Of a stretch of DNA of 44,683 nt, positions 15,044-23,738 are shown one piece after another; positions within the stretch are counted from its first letter, which is position 1; every line of letters starts with the position of its first letter. The notes under the pieces were generated by a model that saw nothing but the letters and a program-made list of their open reading frames with translations, did no database searches and was not told the DNA's origin. Location: NCBI GenBank assembly GCA_016293805.1, contig JAEDDI010000012.1:1-44683 (forward strand), read 5' to 3'. This DNA comes from Bacillota bacterium. GTDB taxonomy: Bacteria > Bacillota > Clostridia > Peptostreptococcales > Anaerovoracaceae. Both the position numbers and the translations under genes were made by a program.

Positions 15044-16330
15044 TCAATACACCCTTATAACGCTGCATATCTTGCGTACCGAAGACATCTCATTTAAAAT
15101 GATGAGCGCATCATTGAAATGCTTCCTCCTGACCTCGTCTGTCATGATTACCATTTCAGCTTCACCGTCAACTGCTGCAGTCTGAACAACCTGAGTGATG
15201 CTTATCTGATTATTCCCGAGAACTCCTGTAACTCCAGCCATAACGCCAGGTCTGTCTGCCGCCTTAATTCTAAGGAAATACTTATCCTTAACCTCATCAG
15301 CCGGCTTTACAGGAATATCTCTGTATGCAGCGCAGCTTATTCTTCCTGTACAGCCTGAAGCAATATTTCTTGCCGCCTCGATTATATCACCTGTAACGGC
15401 ACTTGCTGTAGGAAACTCTCCCGCACCTCTTCCGTAGAACATAGCATCGTCAACTGCATCGCCATGAACAAATACAGCATTGAAAGCATCTCTTACGGAT
15501 GCAAGCGGATGATTCCTGTCTATAAGGACCGGATGTACGCTCGCTTCTATTCCTTCATCTGTATTTTTTGCAATTCCCAGAAGTTTGATCACCTTTCCGA
15601 AGTTTTCTGCAAACTTGATATCCTTTGCTGTCAGCTTTGTGATTCCTTCAATATCAACATCTGCGAAAGTAACATGGGAATGAAATGCAAGAGATGCCAT
15701 TATGGCAACTTTACGTCCTGCGTCATACCCTTCAATATCAGCAGTCGGATCCGCTTCTGCATATCCCAGTTCCGCAGCAATTGCAAGGGCCTCATCGAAA
15801 TCCATGCCATCTTCGCTCATCCTTGTCAGTATATAGTTTGTGGTGCCGTTTACAATTCCCATAACTTCAGTTATCTCATTGCCTGCAAGACATTCCTTAA
15901 GAGGCCTGATGATTGGGATTCCGCCTGCCACTGCAGCTTCGAAAAGAAAATCCTTTCCGTTATTATCTGCCGTTTCAAAAAGTTCGGCACCATATTCTGC
16001 TATCAGGTCCTTATTTGCAGTAACCACATTCTTGCCTGCATTAAGTGCCTGTATTATTCTTGTGCGTGCAGGTTCTATTCCCCCTGTAACTTCAACAACA
16101 ATATCTATATCATCATCCTCGAGAATATCTTCCCACCTGTCTGTAAGAACGCTCGCAGGGACACCTGGTCTTTCCTTGTCAAGGTTTCTGACAAGCACCT
16201 TGCTTATCTGTATATGCGTACCGGTTTTCTTTTCAATCTCTTCCTGTCTTCTCTCAATGAGTTTGTACACGCCTCCACCTACAGTGCCAAGACCCATCAG
16301 CCCTATATTTATATTCTTTAATTCCGGCAT
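15044..16330 (-). CDS. hom: Homoserine dehydrogenase
   Basis: A 428-residue NAD(P)-dependent enzyme making homoserine from aspartate semialdehyde for threonine and methionine. The nucleotide fold is at the start (GLMGLGTVGGGVYKLI); VVTANKDLIAEYG (about 100-112), GGIPIIRPLKE and AELGYAEADPTADIEGYDAGRK carry catalytic residues. A C-terminal ACT domain follows (RIKAADRPGVMAGVTGVLG, about 353-371), suggesting feedback control. The start MPELKN (16328-16330) is chosen because AGGAGG lies six bases upstream; an in-frame extension of 20 residues is rejected. It is first gene of its operon and divergent from lysR. Confidence 0.95.
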   Translation of the reverse strand: MPELKNINIGLMGLGTVGGGVYKLIERRQEEIEKKTGTHIQISKVLVRNLDKERPGVPASVLTDRWEDILEDDDIDIVVEVTGGIEPARTRIIQALNAGKNVVTANKDLIAEYGAELFETADNNGKDFLFEAAVAGGIPIIRPLKECLAGNEITEVMGIVNGTTNYILTRMSEDGMDFDEALAIAAELGYAEADPTADIEGYDAGRKVAIMASLAFHSHVTFADVDIEGITKLTAKDIKFAENFGKVIKLLGIAKNTDEGIEASVHPVLIDRNHPLASVRDAFNAVFVHGDAVDDAMFYGRGAGEFPTASAVTGDIIEAARNIASGCTGRISCAAYRDIPVKPADEVKDKYFLRIKAADRPGVMAGVTGVLGNNQISITQVVQTAAVDGEAEMVIMTDEVRRKHFNDALIILNEMSSVRKICSVIRVY

Positions 16331-16361
16331 AATTAACCTCCTGTCTATGATTATTAGGTAT

Positions 16362-16390
16362 ATTGTAGAACTGAACCACATCTTTTTCAA
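16362..16390 (-). promoter_or_regulatory. Predicted hom operon promoter
   Basis: On the minus strand TTGAAA (16385-16390), 17 bases, TACAAT (16362-16367). The leader is only about 25 bases, so there is no room for a T-box or riboswitch. It lies back to back with the lysR promoter. Confidence 0.65.
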
Positions 16391-16402
16391 GTAAAATTAT
16401 GA

Positions 16403-16432
16403 TTGCCCGCCGCCTTCCTGTTAAAGTATAAT
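16403..16432 (+). promoter_or_regulatory. Predicted lysR promoter
   Basis: TTGCCC (16403-16408), 18 bases, TATAAT (16427-16432), about 18 bases upstream of the chosen start. It diverges from the hom promoter, and the 12-base gap between the two -35 boxes could hold a LysR site. Confidence 0.5.
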
Positions 16433-16450
16433 CTGAATGAGGTGAATACT

Positions 16451-17308
16451 ATGGATGACAGAAAAATTGAAGTGCTCCTTGCCACAGTCAGAACAGGAAG
16501 TTTCAGCAAGGCAGCCGAAGAAACAAACTGTACGCAGTCTGCGGTCACCCAGATAATGAACAATCTGGAAGCTGAACTGAATCTGAAGATACTTGACAGA
16601 AGCCACAAAGGCGTAAAACTCACATCTGCAGGAGAAAGTCTCATGCCGTATATCATTGAGGCGGACACTGCTCTTGAACGCCTCAGAATACAGGCCAAAA
16701 GCATATGTGAGGGAAGGGAAGTTCCTATCAGAATCGGCACTTTTTCCAGTATAGCCAATTCATGGCTTCCCGCACTTCTCAAGGAATACCGGGCAGAACA
16801 TCCCGAAACATCATTTCACCTTGAAATCGGAACCAGCATGCTTACACCATGGATACTGAACGGCATGATAGATGTTGCTCTTGGCGATGCCGAAAGATGC
16901 AAGGGACTGCGTTTCTATGAACTTATGGACGACCCTTTTATGGCAGCAATCCCAGCTGATATCGCTCCTGAAGGCGATACTGTAACTCAGGAGGAATTCT
17001 CATCCCTTCCGTTTGTCATGGCGCCCGGTAACGCACCCAAAACATATCTTCAGGAAGTTCCTGCAGGCAATCTGAATGTAGTGACTGATGATGATGCTTC
17101 GCTTTTCTCAATCGTGGCACAGGGACTTGGCGCAACAGTACTGCCAAAACTAAGCCTTGAATTCATTCCCGACAACCCAAGTGTAAAGATAATGAACCTG
17201 GTTCCGAAAACAGTAAGGAAACTTGGAATAGGTGTAGGAAACAGTCCCGACAGGCGCGTAGCCGACTTCGTAGCCTTCGTTAGAGAGAGAATAAAAAATA
17301 TTCAGTAA
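16451..17308 (+). CDS. LysR-family transcriptional regulator
   Basis: A 285-residue regulator. The winged helix-turn-helix is at about 3-62 (GSFSKAAEETNCTQSAVTQ, then LEAELNLKILDRSHKGVKLT), followed by a periplasmic-binding-protein-like effector domain (about 90-280). Start at ATG 16451 with AGGTG seven bases upstream; an in-frame extension by 16 residues overlaps the promoter and is rejected. Divergent orientation to hom makes the hom-ygfA operon a plausible target, but the effector domain does not reveal the ligand. Confidence 0.88.
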   Translation: MDDRKIEVLLATVRTGSFSKAAEETNCTQSAVTQIMNNLEAELNLKILDRSHKGVKLTSAGESLMPYIIEADTALERLRIQAKSICEGREVPIRIGTFSSIANSWLPALLKEYRAEHPETSFHLEIGTSMLTPWILNGMIDVALGDAERCKGLRFYELMDDPFMAAIPADIAPEGDTVTQEEFSSLPFVMAPGNAPKTYLQEVPAGNLNVVTDDDASLFSIVAQGLGATVLPKLSLEFIPDNPSVKIMNLVPKTVRKLGIGVGNSPDRRVADFVAFVRERIKNIQ

Positions 17309-17322
17309 TTTTCAGAAATCTC

Positions 17323-17350
17323 TTGCAATTCAGTTAATTTGTGATATTAT
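17323..17350 (+). promoter_or_regulatory. Predicted promoter of the short RNA
   Basis: TTGCAA (17323-17328), 16 bases, TATTAT (17345-17350), just past the lysR stop. Confidence 0.5.
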
Positions 17351-17440
17351 ATATATAACAGCAGGATACCTGGCAAGGATCCAAGCTTTAAGATATATCA
17401 TCATATATCATCTTTATGACAACGAAAGGAGAGATTACAG

Positions 17441-17464
17441 GTGAAACTTAAGAGACCATTTTAA
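17441..17464 (+). CDS. Seven-codon ORF (VKLKRPF)
   Basis: GTG start at 17441 with GAAAGGAGAG at 17424-17433, about seven bases upstream. The codons read V(M)-K-L-K-R-P-F and then TAA at 17462-17464. The stop codon overlaps the first bases of the terminator stem, so a terminating ribosome would sit on the hairpin. The peptide is strongly basic. Translation is inferred from the ribosome site only. Confidence 0.4.
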   Translation: MKLKRPF

Positions 17465-17503
17465 AACGGCTACTGTGTAGTAAAATACATCAGTAGCCGT
17501 TTT
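17463..17503 (+). terminator. Bidirectional terminator between the short RNA and the minus-strand gene
   Basis: A 13-bp perfect stem AAAACGGCTACTG / CAGTAGCCGTTTT with a 15-base loop. U-rich on both strands, it also lies six bases past the minus-strand stop at 17509. Confidence 0.85.
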
Positions 17504-17508
17504 CTTTA

Positions 17509-18282
17509 TCATACTGTCTTGTAAACGTATATGGTTCTTCCCGAAAGAACCGCAGCAGTATCTTTCACCATGGAGCAATCATCTATATCAAACTCTGCAA
17601 GTTCTCTGCCGCTTACGAAATAATCTCCTTCCCTGACATACTCGACAAGCCGTCCCCCGGTGCATACTGCTATCGATCTGTCGCTTCTTGCAAGTATAAA
17701 GCCATCAATCTTTCCGCACTGAATACTGTATGTTCTGTTTATCGCATCGTCAAACCGAACAATCTTTTCCCCGTCATATACCATATACTTTCTGTTAAAA
17801 TCAAGTGAAAGGCAAGTGCTTCTGCCTGCCCCCAAAACTGTATTGGCGCTTCCTTTGACATATCTTGTAACAGTACCGTCAGCATAAGCTATCATAAAAT
17901 CATCTGCAGAGATTCCGATGGACTGCCTGATTACGCCTCTGTTCAGCGGAACAATGTTTTCCTTTGTTGCAGGATCCAGTCTGTTAATGGAAATATCATC
18001 AGCTTCCTTCCCCTTCATGAACGCATAAAGTTCACCGGCATAAAGCATAACATTCACCATGCTGCTTTCAACTGCCGTGAAAGAACACTGCCTCTGTATT
18101 CCGAGTCTGTTGTGAATCTTGACTGTATATCGTATCCTGTCATCACTTCTTTCCGGAAACTTAAATATCATGGCAACATTTCCATTATTCAGAACCTGAA
18201 ACGATACCAGCCTGCTTCCTCCTCCTATATGTTCCTCAAGCCTGTCAATATCTATTTCACATGTTTTTTTAATATTAATCAC
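17509..18282 (-). CDS. Hypothetical protein, beta-propeller-like
   Basis: A 257-residue cytosolic protein with no signal peptide or membrane helix. It consists of short repeating beta-strand units (for example NVAMIFKF, YTVKIHN, MVNVMLYAGELYAF, FMIAYADGTVTRYV, YMVYDGEKIVRFDD, IAVCTGGRLVEYV and TIYVYKTV), spaced at about 40 residues as in WD40/PQQ-type propellers. The family is not recognised. The start is GTG at 18280-18282 with AGGAGGTG six bases upstream. It appears to be a single gene ending at the shared terminator. Confidence 0.65.
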   Translation of the reverse strand: MINIKKTCEIDIDRLEEHIGGGSRLVSFQVLNNGNVAMIFKFPERSDDRIRYTVKIHNRLGIQRQCSFTAVESSMVNVMLYAGELYAFMKGKEADDISINRLDPATKENIVPLNRGVIRQSIGISADDFMIAYADGTVTRYVKGSANTVLGAGRSTCLSLDFNRKYMVYDGEKIVRFDDAINRTYSIQCGKIDGFILARSDRSIAVCTGGRLVEYVREGDYFVSGRELAEFDIDDCSMVKDTAAVLSGRTIYVYKTV

Positions 18283-18404
18283 ACAAACACCTCCTGAATT
18301 ATCATTACATATTTTACTACATTTTTCTTCCTATTCCCACAACATATATATTTTTTGTGATATAATCGAACCAATCGCTATTTTTTTAGGGGGAATTTAC
18401 TAAT

Positions 18405-19436
18405 ATGAAAAACACTATTTTTACAAGAAAACTCCCGATACCTCAGGAAATCAAGGAGCGCTATCCTCTTTCAGATGCAGTTGCAGAAACCAAAGCTGAA
18501 AGAGATGCGGAAATTGCAAAGGTGTTCACGGGAAAAAGTGACAAGTTTATCTTAATCATCGGTCCTTGTTCAGCAGACAGAGAAGATGCGGTAATCGATT
18601 ATACAGCAAGACTTGCCGGTGTTCAGGAAAAAGTTAAGGATAAGATTATAATTATTCCAAGAATATATACCAACAAGCCAAGAACTACAGGCAAAGGCTA
18701 CAAGGGAATGGTTCACCAGCCTAACCCGGAAAAGGGAGAAGATCTTCTTGAAGGCCTTATAGCTATCAGGAGACTGCACACAAAAGCCATAGAAGAGACA
18801 GGTCTGACATGTGCCGATGAGATGCTTTATCCTGAGAACTACAAATATCTTTCAGATATACTCTCATACGTCGCAGTAGGCGCAAGATCGGTTGAGGATC
18901 AGCAGCACAGACTCACAGCAAGCGGCATGGACATCCCTGTTGGAATGAAGAATCCGACAAGCGGAGAAAATTCAATAATGTTCAATTCCATTATAGCTGC
19001 GCAGTCACCTCACAAGTTCATATACAGAGGATGGGAGGCACAGACAAAAGGAAACATGCTGACACATGCAATCCTCAGAGGCTATGTTGACAGCAACGGA
19101 CTGAACATTCCAAACTATCACTATGAAAACCTTATCCGTGTTTACGAAGAATATATGTCCCATGACCTTGAAAATCTTGCCGTTGTAATAGACACAAACC
19201 ACAGCAACTCAGGCAAGAAGCCTCTTGAACAAATCAGAATCGCACATGAGATAATGGATTCAAAAAGATATAACCCTGATATCGACAGAATGGTAAAGGG
19301 AATGATGATTGAAAGCTATATCGAAGACGGCTGCCAGAAAATAGGAGAGGGAATATACGGTAAGTCAATTACCGATCCTTGTCTTGGATGGGAAAAATCA
19401 GAAAGGCTCATCTACGATATTGCAGAGAGTCTTTAA
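18405..19436 (+). CDS. 3-deoxy-7-phosphoheptulonate (DAHP) synthase, AroG type
   Basis: First step of the shikimate pathway: phosphoenolpyruvate plus erythrose-4-phosphate gives DAHP. A 343-residue class I enzyme with LIIGPCSADREDAVIDY (about 48-64), RIYTNKPRTTGKGYKGM (metal/PEP site, about 86-102), VGARSVEDQQHRL (about 161-173), GMKNPTSG and IDTNHSNSGKKP. The N-terminal extension matches the AroFGH type, whose members are usually feedback-inhibited by an aromatic amino acid. A TATAAT lies at 18361-18366 and AGGGGG precedes the ATG. azlCD follow after 20 bases. Confidence 0.93.
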   Translation: MKNTIFTRKLPIPQEIKERYPLSDAVAETKAERDAEIAKVFTGKSDKFILIIGPCSADREDAVIDYTARLAGVQEKVKDKIIIIPRIYTNKPRTTGKGYKGMVHQPNPEKGEDLLEGLIAIRRLHTKAIEETGLTCADEMLYPENYKYLSDILSYVAVGARSVEDQQHRLTASGMDIPVGMKNPTSGENSIMFNSIIAAQSPHKFIYRGWEAQTKGNMLTHAILRGYVDSNGLNIPNYHYENLIRVYEEYMSHDLENLAVVIDTNHSNSGKKPLEQIRIAHEIMDSKRYNPDIDRMVKGMMIESYIEDGCQKIGEGIYGKSITDPCLGWEKSERLIYDIAESL

Positions 19437-19456
19437 GACAGGAGTTATTTGATAAT

Positions 19457-20182
19457 ATGTCCGAAAAAGAACGGCGCACAGAAATATTTGTAAAGGGCCT
19501 GAAAGACGGGCTTCCTATAGGACTGGGCTACTTTTCAGTAGCCTTCTCTTTGGGCATCGTGGCTATTGACGCAGGGCTGGATGCTGTCCAGGGGTTTTTT
19601 GCCAGTATCACAGTAATTGCATCTGCAGGTGAATATGCAGGTTTCTTATCAATAGCAGCATCTGCATCATATATCGAGCTTGCGCTCATAATGTTTGTAA
19701 CCAATGCAAGATATATGCTTATGGCATGCGCCATGAGCCAGCGGTTTGAGCCCGGACTAAAGATGCACCATAGATTTCTTATGGGATTTACTATAACAGA
19801 TGAGATATTCGCAGTTACAATCGCACAGCCGGGATACCTTAACCCATGGTACACATATGGTGTTTCAGTTGCATCTGTACCTCTCTGGGCCATAGGCACA
19901 TCCATAGGAATCATCATGGGAGATATTCTTCCTGTCAGCGTAGTAAGTGCACTTAGTGTAGCACTTTACGGCATGTTCATAGCTGTAATTGTTCCGCCTT
20001 CAAGAAAGAGCAGGATTATCGCGGGAATCGTAATAATCTGTTTCATATCAAGCTATGTGTTCTCAGTTATCCCTTCGCTTGAAGGAATAACCGCAGGAAC
20101 CAGAACTATAATACTGACTGTTCTTATTTCAGCGTTAGCCGCAGTACTCTTCCCTGTAAAGGAGGAATCTGCCGATGCATAA
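19457..20182 (+). CDS. azlC: AzlC-family branched-chain amino acid exporter, large subunit
   Basis: A 241-residue membrane protein with about six to eight helices; KDGLPIGLGYFSVAFSLGI near the N-terminus and the ITVIASAGEYAGF stretch are typical of AzlC. With AzlD it exports leucine, isoleucine, valine or related compounds. The ATG at 19457 lies 20 bases past the DAHP synthase stop; AGGAG is 12 bases upstream, which is long. An in-frame upstream start inside the DAHP synthase gene is rejected. It overlaps azlD by eight bases. Confidence 0.9.
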   Translation: MSEKERRTEIFVKGLKDGLPIGLGYFSVAFSLGIVAIDAGLDAVQGFFASITVIASAGEYAGFLSIAASASYIELALIMFVTNARYMLMACAMSQRFEPGLKMHHRFLMGFTITDEIFAVTIAQPGYLNPWYTYGVSVASVPLWAIGTSIGIIMGDILPVSVVSALSVALYGMFIAVIVPPSRKSRIIAGIVIICFISSYVFSVIPSLEGITAGTRTIILTVLISALAAVLFPVKEESADA

Positions 20183-20480
20183 TACATACATTTATATACT
20201 TATAATGGCGGCAGTAACTCTTCTCATAAGAGAACTTCCGATAACGCTTATACAGAAACAGATAGAAAACAGGTTTATTCGCTCATTCCTTTACTATGTG
20301 CCTTATGTAACACTTTCTGTAATGACTTTTCCTGCAATTATTGAAGCAACGCAGTCGCCCCTTGCCGGTGCGGCAGCGCTTCTTATAGGAATTCTCGCAG
20401 CATGGTTTGGTGGAAATCTTTTCCAGGTGGCAGTAGCCTGCTGTGTAACAGTATTTGTACTTGAAATATTCATAATATAG
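20175..20480 (+). CDS. azlD: AzlD-family branched-chain amino acid exporter, small subunit
   Basis: A 101-residue protein with about four membrane helices and the AzlD hallmarks RELPITLIQKQIENRFIRSF and YVPYVTLSVMTFPAI. It overlaps the end of azlC (ribosome site AAAGGAGG in azlC) and forms the complete AzlCD exporter. It ends at a terminator shared with the convergent TM2 gene. Confidence 0.9.
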   Translation: MHNTYIYILIMAAVTLLIRELPITLIQKQIENRFIRSFLYYVPYVTLSVMTFPAIIEATQSPLAGAAALLIGILAAWFGGNLFQVAVACCVTVFVLEIFII

Positions 20481-20484
20481 AAGA

Positions 20485-20509
20485 GGGGAGACTTTCGTCT
20501 TCCCTTTTT
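20485..20509 (+). terminator. Terminator between azlD and the TM2 gene
   Basis: GGGGAGAC / GTCTTCCC (8 bp with one G-T) around loop TTTC, followed by TTTTTC. It closes the plus-strand azlCD operon and touches the minus-strand stop at 20510. Confidence 0.8.
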
Positions 20510-21199
20510 CTATGCAAGTCCGTCTCTTTCGAAAGTTTTTTTCAGATTCTCTATATCTATTTCCGTTCTTTCATCATCTGCAGAATACAGTTTCTTCTCT
20601 ATGCGTTCAAAAGCTCTTGCCCACATTACTGTTTCTTCACAGAGTTTTCTTTCTGTTTCAGGTGACAGTTCACCGTCACTGTATTTTTTAAGTATTTCTA
20701 TCAGTTTTGGAAGATAATCATCCCTGTACTTTCTGATACTCTCATCATCAGTATTCGAAGCTGTTTTTTTATCTATTTTAAACACTGACTTTTCAATATC
20801 ATACAGGCTGTTTCTCATATCCTCATCAATACACCTGTCCTGCGCTCTCCTTATTACACTAATGTATTCATCTTCGGACAGGGGCGCCTCTTCAGCTTCA
20901 GCATATGAAGCATTATATTCTGAATAAGTACTCTCCTCGTAGACATAATCCCGGCATTCCGAACCTTCTGCCTTGCTGCTAAGAGTAATAACCTTTCCGT
21001 CAGCATCAGTAAATCTGTCCAGCACGATCAGTATAATATCGATTACAACTCCGATTCCCCAAAAGCCTGCTGTTATCAGCCAGATTATTCCCGTACCTGT
21101 TTTGCCCGCATAGAATCTGTGAATTCCAAGCCATCCCAGAAATATGCACAGCAAAAGTGTAAGCGGTCCGCTTTTTATGCTGCAGTTTGATTCATTCAT
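20510..21199 (-). CDS. TM2-domain membrane protein with helical C-terminal region
   Basis: A 229-residue protein. Residues 10-66 form a TM2 domain: two helices around LGWLGIHRFYAGKTGTGIIW and a DxxL..DRF end (IILIVLDRFTD). The rest is charged, mostly helical and cytosolic, with a possible coiled coil (about 140-225). TM2 proteins are widespread and of poorly defined function. It is the last gene of the nitroreductase-MATE-TM2 unit, eight bases past the MATE stop. Confidence 0.8.
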   Translation of the reverse strand: MNESNCSIKSGPLTLLLCIFLGWLGIHRFYAGKTGTGIIWLITAGFWGIGVVIDIILIVLDRFTDADGKVITLSSKAEGSECRDYVYEESTYSEYNASYAEAEEAPLSEDEYISVIRRAQDRCIDEDMRNSLYDIEKSVFKIDKKTASNTDDESIRKYRDDYLPKLIEILKKYSDGELSPETERKLCEETVMWARAFERIEKKLYSADDERTEIDIENLKKTFERDGLA

Positions 21200-21207
21200 A
21201 AATCCCC

Positions 21208-22551
21208 CTATATATCTATCCTGATTCTCTTAAGTGCAAACGCACATACTATACATGTTACTATCTCAGCCACCGGGAACGCCCACCATACACCGGCCAT
21301 CCCAAGAGACTTTGTAAGCAGCCACATCATCGGAAGAAGAACAACAAGCTGCCTTAACAGATTGATTATTATGCTCCACCTGATATTCCTGCACGACTGC
21401 ATGTATGAAGCAACCATGGTGGCAATTCCGTTGAAGATATAGCTTGTAGCCATAATTCTCAGTCCCGGAATTCCAAGTTCGAGCATTGCATCTGATGCCT
21501 GGAAAATACGAAGTATCTGCTCTGGAAATACGCTCAGAATTATTCCTCCGGCACCCATCATAACAACCGCGATTATCGTTCCGTATCTGAATGCCTGATT
21601 CAGTCTTTCCTTCTTCTTTGCCCCGTAGTTATATGACATTATAGGAATACAGCCCTGTATAAGTCCGTTGACAGTCATCACAACAAGCTGCTGTGCCTTA
21701 AAATATGCACCAAAAAAAGCTACAGCTGTAGTCGAGTATACAATCAGGAATATGTTGGCAAATGTAACCATGAACGCGCCCAGTCCATTCATTATAAACG
21801 AGGGCATTCCAATTGAAAATATCTTAAGGAATATCTTAGGCTCCAGCCTGAAGCCCTTAACCTTAATCTTCACCTTCTGCTTTGTAAATATCAGCACGTA
21901 AAACGCAAGTATCATTGAAAATGTATATCCCAGCACTGTCGATACGGCAGCACCCTTTATTCCCATCTCCGGAAAAGGTCCGATTCCGAATATCAGTACA
22001 GGATCCAGGATAAAATTCAGAACTACGCCTGCAATCTGAAACCCCATCGGTGCCAGCATATTACCTGTCCCCTGAATAATCTTCTGTATTGCAATATGAA
22101 CCATATTCGGAATCTGCATCATTATACATATTCCCATATAGTCCAGAGCAAGTCTGTGAATGTCCTCATCCTCAATAAACCATCCGAAATACGGCTTAAG
22201 GACTGCAAAGAACACTGCTGTCAGAAATGCTCCAAACAGCGCAGAAAGAATAAGTCCGTGACTTACTATGTTATCGGCTCCGTCGCTGTCGTGCTCACCA
22301 AGATACCTCGCAACCAGGACATTTATTCCCACGCCTGTTCCGATAGAAAATGCCAGCATCAGTGTTGTTATCGGAAACGACAGAGATACAGCTGTCAGTG
22401 CGTCCTCGCTTATCCATGAAACAAAAATGCAGTCCACGAAATTGTACATATACTGCATGAACATGGAGCAAAGCGGCGGAAGAGCCATAGATATAATAAG
22501 AGGCAGCATTGCCTTTGTTTCCATTTTATTCAAACTCTGTTCGTTACTCAA
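21208..22551 (-). CDS. MATE-family efflux transporter
   Basis: A 447-residue transporter with 12 predicted helices in two homologous halves. Typical motifs are PLIISMALPPLCSMFMQYMYNFVDCIFVSWI at the start, ALTAVSLSFPIT, a GTGVGINVLVARYLGE segment, and QGCIPIMSYNYGAKKKERLNQAFRYG in the second half. Members export cationic drugs or toxic metabolites by Na+ or H+ antiport. Its start overlaps the nitroreductase stop by eight bases, so the two are coupled. The substrate is not deducible. Confidence 0.9.
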   Translation of the reverse strand: MSNEQSLNKMETKAMLPLIISMALPPLCSMFMQYMYNFVDCIFVSWISEDALTAVSLSFPITTLMLAFSIGTGVGINVLVARYLGEHDSDGADNIVSHGLILSALFGAFLTAVFFAVLKPYFGWFIEDEDIHRLALDYMGICIMMQIPNMVHIAIQKIIQGTGNMLAPMGFQIAGVVLNFILDPVLIFGIGPFPEMGIKGAAVSTVLGYTFSMILAFYVLIFTKQKVKIKVKGFRLEPKIFLKIFSIGMPSFIMNGLGAFMVTFANIFLIVYSTTAVAFFGAYFKAQQLVVMTVNGLIQGCIPIMSYNYGAKKKERLNQAFRYGTIIAVVMMGAGGIILSVFPEQILRIFQASDAMLELGIPGLRIMATSYIFNGIATMVASYMQSCRNIRWSIIINLLRQLVVLLPMMWLLTKSLGMAGVWWAFPVAEIVTCIVCAFALKRIRIDI

Positions 22552-23113
22552 TGTATATCACTTCATTCCCTTCTTCAGTATGTTCATGCGAACAATCACC
22601 ATCGGCATATCCTACCGCAAGTCCGCCTGTTACAAATTCATCATCATCTATTCCGAATTCACGCAGTACTGTTCTTACTTCCTCATCATTTTGTGCTCTT
22701 CTGACAAGATTGATCCAGCACACTCCAATACCTGATTCCTGCGCCTGAATCATCATGTTCTCCAACATACACGCTCCGTTTGACAGAGCATTATACTGAT
22801 TTCCCCTGTGGGTTGTAAGAATAAAACATGGTGCGCCATAACAGAAACTGTATCCGTCATTGCGCATCTTCTCTGCCTTTTCCTTCGGAATACCGTCGGC
22901 ACTGCCCCTTGATGCAGCATTCACAAGTGCTGTCTGAAGCCTGTCAAGAGCTGCACCCTGCCTGAACACATATATCCTGTTTGCTCTGTCATTCATTCCT
23001 GTTGGAGCAAGTCTTCCTGCCTCAATTATCGTTTCGAGCTCATCATCTGCTATCATTTCGGGACGAAACGCTCTGGTTGAATGTCTTTCTGAGATTGCGT
23101 TTAATATCTTCAT
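22544..23113 (-). CDS. Nitroreductase-family FMN oxidoreductase
   Basis: A 189-residue flavoprotein. The N-terminal ISERHSTRAFRPEMI and the GRLAPTGMNDR stretch form the FMN phosphate site, and GACMLENMMIQAQESGIGVCWI is the conserved central helix. Members reduce nitro groups, quinones or flavins with NAD(P)H. Coupling with a MATE exporter suggests a detoxification pair, by inference. AAGGAG lies seven bases upstream of the ATG, and a TATAAT sits just before it (near 23128-23133). Confidence 0.88.
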   Translation of the reverse strand: MKILNAISERHSTRAFRPEMIADDELETIIEAGRLAPTGMNDRANRIYVFRQGAALDRLQTALVNAASRGSADGIPKEKAEKMRNDGYSFCYGAPCFILTTHRGNQYNALSNGACMLENMMIQAQESGIGVCWINLVRRAQNDEEVRTVLREFGIDDDEFVTGGLAVGYADGDCSHEHTEEGNEVIYIE

Positions 23114-23145
23114 AAATCTGCTCCTTCTATCAGATTATATCACAG

Positions 23146-23724
23146 TCATAATGCCCCTGTTACAAATATCTCTATTCCTATAAATACCAGTATTGCTCCT
23201 CCAAGCACAGAAGCCTTTCCTGCAAGTTTCGTCCCGGCTCTGCGTCCTGCGACCAGTCCCGCCATACATAATACAAATGTAACTGCTCCGATTAAGGCAG
23301 CTTCTGTAGCAGCCATTGCAAAAGGATATTCCGCAATTGTAAAACCCACAGAAAGAGCATCTATGGAAGTTGCCACTCCCTGAAAGACAAGGCCTCCCGC
23401 TCCGACTGCATTGTCTTTTGCATCATCTCCTCTGATACCCTCAATGATCATCTTTCCGCCTATCCAGAGAAGAAGAACCAGTGCTATCCAGGGAATATAC
23501 TTTTCAAAATTCCTGAAGCAAGTGACTATCGTATGCACACATACCCATCCTGCAAGGGGCATTCCTGTCTGAAACAGTGCAAATGTGCCCGCTATCATGT
23601 ACATTCTTGTGCGTTTCATTTTGGGTTCATTCAGTCCGTTTGCCAGTGAAACCGAAAATGCATCCATCGCCAGACCTGCACCAAAAAGTATGCTGTTTGC
23701 AAAAAACGCAAAACTCAATTTCAT
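23146..23724 (-). CDS. mntP: Manganese efflux pump MntP
   Basis: A 192-residue membrane protein with six helices in two DUF204 repeats. The diagnostic aspartates appear in GAGLAMDAFSVSLANGL (about 15-31) and GVATSIDALSVGFTIAE (about 115-131). MntP exports excess Mn2+. The ATG at 23722-23724 has AAGGAG eight bases upstream. A yybP-ykoY manganese riboswitch with a terminator stands in front, which confirms the assignment and gives its control: expression at high manganese. Confidence 0.95.
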   Translation of the reverse strand: MKLSFAFFANSILFGAGLAMDAFSVSLANGLNEPKMKRTRMYMIAGTFALFQTGMPLAGWVCVHTIVTCFRNFEKYIPWIALVLLLWIGGKMIIEGIRGDDAKDNAVGAGGLVFQGVATSIDALSVGFTIAEYPFAMAATEAALIGAVTFVLCMAGLVAGRRAGTKLAGKASVLGGAILVFIGIEIFVTGAL

Positions 23725-23738
23725 TTTCTTTTCTCCTT

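Larger units (their letters stand above)
17357..17503 (+). ncRNA. Short plus-strand transcript with 7-codon ORF and terminator
   Basis: From the predicted start near 17357 to a strong terminator there are about 147 bases. Inside are a hairpin (GATATAT-CATC-ATATATC, 17392-17409), a strong ribosome site (GAAAGGAGAG), and a 7-codon ORF ending at the foot of the terminator stem. No plus-strand gene follows until 18405, so it is not an obvious leader. It could be a regulatory RNA, a micropeptide mRNA, or both. I do not recognise a known RNA family. Confidence 0.5.

Noticed and set aside
15464..16321. Plus-strand 285-codon open frame
   Set aside because: Antisense to hom; Cys-rich, low-complexity product, no ribosome site, while hom is unmistakable.
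16331..16450. Possible T-box or amino-acid riboswitch before hom
   Set aside because: The predicted leader is only about 25 bases; no T-box motif is present.
22300..22325. CAGGACA resembling the ECF -35 box
   Set aside because: Inside the MATE coding region, without a CGT box at 16 bases.
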